Shown: positions 61,813 through 64,000 of the stretch, one piece after another | Position numbering within the stretch: position 1 is the first letter of the stretch | Layout of the letters: each line of letters begins with the position of its first letter | Assembly (NCBI GenBank): GCA_024742305.1 | Contig: JANSYQ010000011.1 | Location: 1 to 64,000, forward strand | Origin: a bacterium | GTDB taxonomy: Bacteria; Bacteroidota; Bacteroidia; Flavobacteriales_D; Crocinitomicaceae | DNA: 64,000 nt | Direction: 5' to 3' | Notes under the pieces: generated by a model | Told to the model about the DNA's origin: nothing | Databases searched by the model: none | What the model saw: only the letters and a program-made list of their open reading frames with translations | Program-made: the position numbers and the translations under genes

Positions 61813-61928
61813 AAGCGGCGTTTCTTCTTGAAGATACCTCTACTTAAATTCAGCTCGGAGGACTCTTCGATTAAATAAAATCTTCCCTATACACGTCTAC
61901 GCCGAACAATTATTGCACTAAAATGAAA

Positions 61929-64000
61929 CTACTTCTTATCCTTTCTGCGGAAATAAATCGCATCAATGAACACCAACAAACGAAGAGAAATACTATTGAT
62001 TTGTGGTTGCTCAAATAGCGTTTCGAAAGTGGTAAAATAAGAGGGCTCCAATCGGTTCTTGGTTTGGAAAATATTGTTTTTGTAGAAGATCGTCAACTCG
62101 CTTCCTGGGATAAAAATCCAGCGGAAATTCACATCGAGCGTAAACGCGTTGTAGTTGGTGTTGTGTACTGAAACGCCCTCATCATTCAGAGGGTTGTACA
62201 ATGTTGGTTCCAAAACTCCTTCATCTATCAACTCTCGAAACCCAGTGTAATCAACTTGCTGCCAATAGTGACGAAGACGAAAATCAATCCCCATTCGATT
62301 GGTAAATACAAGGCGACTGCTTACTACGTTTTCTACAATCAGGCGGTCTCGTACACCGATCATAATGTCGCCATTGAAATTATCGTCTTGGACAGAAACG
62401 TACCCGTAATCATCGTTCAAATTTTGAATGCTAGTCTCCAAGATGATGTCCAAGCGATCTGACGCTCTTAGCCGCGGACTCACAAATAGGTTCGTACCGT
62501 ACTGCGAAGTGTTCAAGAAATCCTTTACCCAAGCGCGTACATCCAAAGCTACTCGCTTACTATAATCTGTGGAAATAAAGTAGCTAAAGAAGATGCTTTC
62601 GTTGAAGTGGAGTTCCTTTCCAAATACACGCGATTCAAAATGATTTACTTCTCCAAATGGGTTCACTTCAGCACTTACTTGTGTGTAAAACTGCTTCTTA
62701 TGCAACCCGCCTAATGTTGCTCCGAACTGCGTGTTTTGATACAGTTGCGGTTTGTACAATTCCGTATACCACCAATTCACTCGGAAGTTTCTTCGGAAGA
62801 ATCGCTTCGAGCCTTTGAAATCGTTCCAGCTAACTTCTCCCGAATAGCCTCGCTCATTGTTATTGAAGAGGAAACCAAGGTCATTTGGATCGTACGTGTC
62901 GCTCTCCTCCCAATAACCAATGTTGTAGCGCCAAGTTCCCGAAACTTTGGAAATACGTGTTCCGAAACTATGTCCGTTGACCGTTTCTTGTCCCATCACC
63001 GAAGAGAATTTCGCCGATGTAAACAAGCGATATTGTCCATCTTTGCTAAACATATTCGATTCCACAACTGAGACATTGGCATCTGTTGCCCCGCCGGCGC
63101 GCGTAACATTGGTATTTACAAAGGAAATCGTTCCGTTATTTTTCGTGTTCTGTGAGAGAACGAAAACGTTGTAATTCGTCAGCGGATTGGTTTCAAACTG
63201 TCGCACATTGCCCATGGAGTCAACAATAGTGGCATTGGAACGAGCCTCGATTGCGTTAAACACACCAATTCCTAGCCCGGACTTGGTTCTACCTGAAACT
63301 TTCGTCGCGTTGATCAAAGGTGCAGCATTTGGATTTTGAGTCACTTCTTCCCCTTCCTCCAAATCGCCGTAGGCATCGAAATATTTATAAGGTGTTCCTC
63401 CAATTCTTCTCGAATAAAATACACCACCAATTTGAAACAAATCGGTTCCCTCCAAGAAAAACGGACGATTCTCATTAAAGCGCACCTCAAAAGGTCCCAA
63501 GTTCAAAACTTGTTGATCGGAAATCGTTTGCCCAAAATCAGGAATCAAGGTCATGTCCAAGGTAAAGGCATCGTTCAAACCGTACTTCAAATCCATTCCT
63601 CCTGTAACGCGGCGTTTCCAGGTTTGCTTCCCTAAGGCATTGTCAAACGAATTTTCGAGGTATCCGGTGGTATAGGGTGTAATTGACAAACGCAATGGAG
63701 AGGTAACTCCTTCAATTCCTACCATTTTCCCTGACTGCGTAATTTCACCAAAAACCTGCGGATCGATGGGGTTCCAATGAGAAAACTCGCGATCACGACG
63801 AACAGAGCGAGCAAAGTTGATGTTCCACTCTTGAATATCTTTATTTGGGAAACGATACGCTGAGTGAGGAATCTTCATCTCAAACGACCATCCGTAGTCC
63901 GTTTTGGACACCGCACTTCGCCAAACCGTGTTCCAGCTTTGATCAAACCTTCCGTCGGCACTTTCTAACCCATCAATTTCTACTCCAGCGGAAGTAATGG
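61929..64000 (-). CDS. DUF5916 outer-membrane protein, N-terminus beyond the right edge
   Basis: About 690 visible residues. The frame continues without a stop to the window edge (DQSWNTVWRSAVSKTDYGWSFEM spans the boundary region), so a GTG at 63911 is not the real start. The visible N-terminal part is the end of a CBM9-like domain (IPHSAYRFPNKDIQEWNINFARSV); DUF5916 follows with FEVRFNENRPFFLEGTDLFQIGGVFYSRRIGG, then repeated beta-strands of a barrel. The end is YFRRKDKK after aromatic strands. Members are outer-membrane proteins often near carbohydrate or peptidase genes; function unknown. Confidence 0.88.
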   Translation of the reverse strand, partial: ITSAGVEIDGLESADGRFDQSWNTVWRSAVSKTDYGWSFEMKIPHSAYRFPNKDIQEWNINFARSVRRDREFSHWNPIDPQVFGEITQSGKMVGIEGVTSPLRLSITPYTTGYLENSFDNALGKQTWKRRVTGGMDLKYGLNDAFTLDMTLIPDFGQTISDQQVLNLGPFEVRFNENRPFFLEGTDLFQIGGVFYSRRIGGTPYKYFDAYGDLEEGEEVTQNPNAAPLINATKVSGRTKSGLGIGVFNAIEARSNATIVDSMGNVRQFETNPLTNYNVFVLSQNTKNNGTISFVNTNVTRAGGATDANVSVVESNMFSKDGQYRLFTSAKFSSVMGQETVNGHSFGTRISKVSGTWRYNIGYWEESDTYDPNDLGFLFNNNERGYSGEVSWNDFKGSKRFFRRNFRVNWWYTELYKPQLYQNTQFGATLGGLHKKQFYTQVSAEVNPFGEVNHFESRVFGKELHFNESIFFSYFISTDYSKRVALDVRAWVKDFLNTSQYGTNLFVSPRLRASDRLDIILETSIQNLNDDYGYVSVQDDNFNGDIMIGVRDRLIVENVVSSRLVFTNRMGIDFRLRHYWQQVDYTGFRELIDEGVLEPTLYNPLNDEGVSVHNTNYNAFTLDVNFRWIFIPGSELTIFYKNNIFQTKNRLEPSYFTTFETLFEQPQINSISLRLLVFIDAIYFRRKDKK

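Noticed and set aside
1-64000. tRNA, rRNA, insertion sequence, prophage or origin
   Set aside because: No tRNA T-loop or rRNA segments, transposase or integrase motifs, or DnaA-box clusters were found on reading the intergenic spaces; small RNAs without known motifs cannot be excluded.

Overview
The window is a chromosomal segment from a Bacteroidota bacterium, most likely of the order Flavobacteriales (Crocinitomicaceae/Cryomorphaceae-like; the family is inference). The evidence is four secreted proteins with type IX secretion (T9SS) C-terminal signals (three type A-like, one type B/gliding-associated), gldF-gldG, a fused ccoN-ccoO, a giant ResB-CcsA fusion, the bacillithiol enzyme BshB1, ribosomal protein S16 with a long acidic tail, and several promoters with the Bacteroidota -7 element TAnnTTTG. 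I saw no rRNA, tRNA, CRISPR array, insertion sequence or prophage. It is ordinary core and near-core chromosome rather than a mobile island.

Layout. 1-1.05 kb: rimM (cut by the left edge) and rpsP. 1.3-8 kb: a possible small membrane protein, a secreted S9 peptidase, a GNAT acetyltransferase, an OmpH/Skp-like chaperone, a coiled-coil exported protein, a VanX-type dipeptidase lipoprotein and an aminotransferase. 8.2-12.8 kb (minus): a T9SS cargo, then a tightly coupled trio (sulfotransferase, 58-residue protein, AlkP-superfamily/TPR protein) and a DUF983 membrane protein. 12.9-15.5 kb: paaA, a GreA/GreB-C-like gene, paaB, paaC. 15.5-27.4 kb: a respiratory block with a Crp/Fnr regulator, hemN, ccoI, ccoS, ccoNO, ccoQ, ccoP, ccoG, ccoH and a TauE/SafE-like gene. 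27.5-34.3 kb: a VWA protein, a DUF4419-like exported protein, a lipoprotein, a YdeI-like protein, cysteine desulfurase, a glycosyltransferase and a second Gre-like protein. 34.4-37.4 kb: an ECF sigma locus with a lipoprotein and a membrane-anchored anti-sigma/beta-barrel candidate. 37.5-50.3 kb: a giant T9SS-B protein, bshB1, ccsBA, an AsmA-like protein and a LTD-domain T9SS protein. 50.4-60.7 kb: purC, a lipoprotein, phoH with a small membrane partner, a SAM hydroxide adenosyltransferase, an ABM protein, gtrA, gldF-gldG plus a DUF4340-like gene, and dnaN. 60.8-64 kb: a choice-of-anchor-L T9SS protein and a DUF5916 outer-membrane protein cut by the right edge.

How the genes work together. The most coherent system is microaerobic respiration. 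Three promoters (DUF983 gene, hemN-ccoI, ccoS-NO-Q-P) carry the same TGAY-N4-RTCA dyad, each with its centre exactly 29.5 bases from the first base of a -7 element. The only Crp/Fnr-family gene in the window lies between them. CcsBA (heme delivery for c-type cytochromes) would serve the CcoO and CcoP hemes.

A second regulatory unit is the ECF sigma locus. Two ECF-type promoter copies (GGCAACC, 16/17 bases, CGTTG) lie upstream: one drives the lipoprotein-sigma-anti-sigma operon, the other an apparently non-coding or decayed stretch that ends in a perfect 28-base palindrome.

Intergenic spaces carry a dispersed family of imperfect palindromes (ACATCGAGC...GTCGAGATGT) in nested lengths from 22 to about 100 bases; at two places the element is the loop of an intrinsic terminator.
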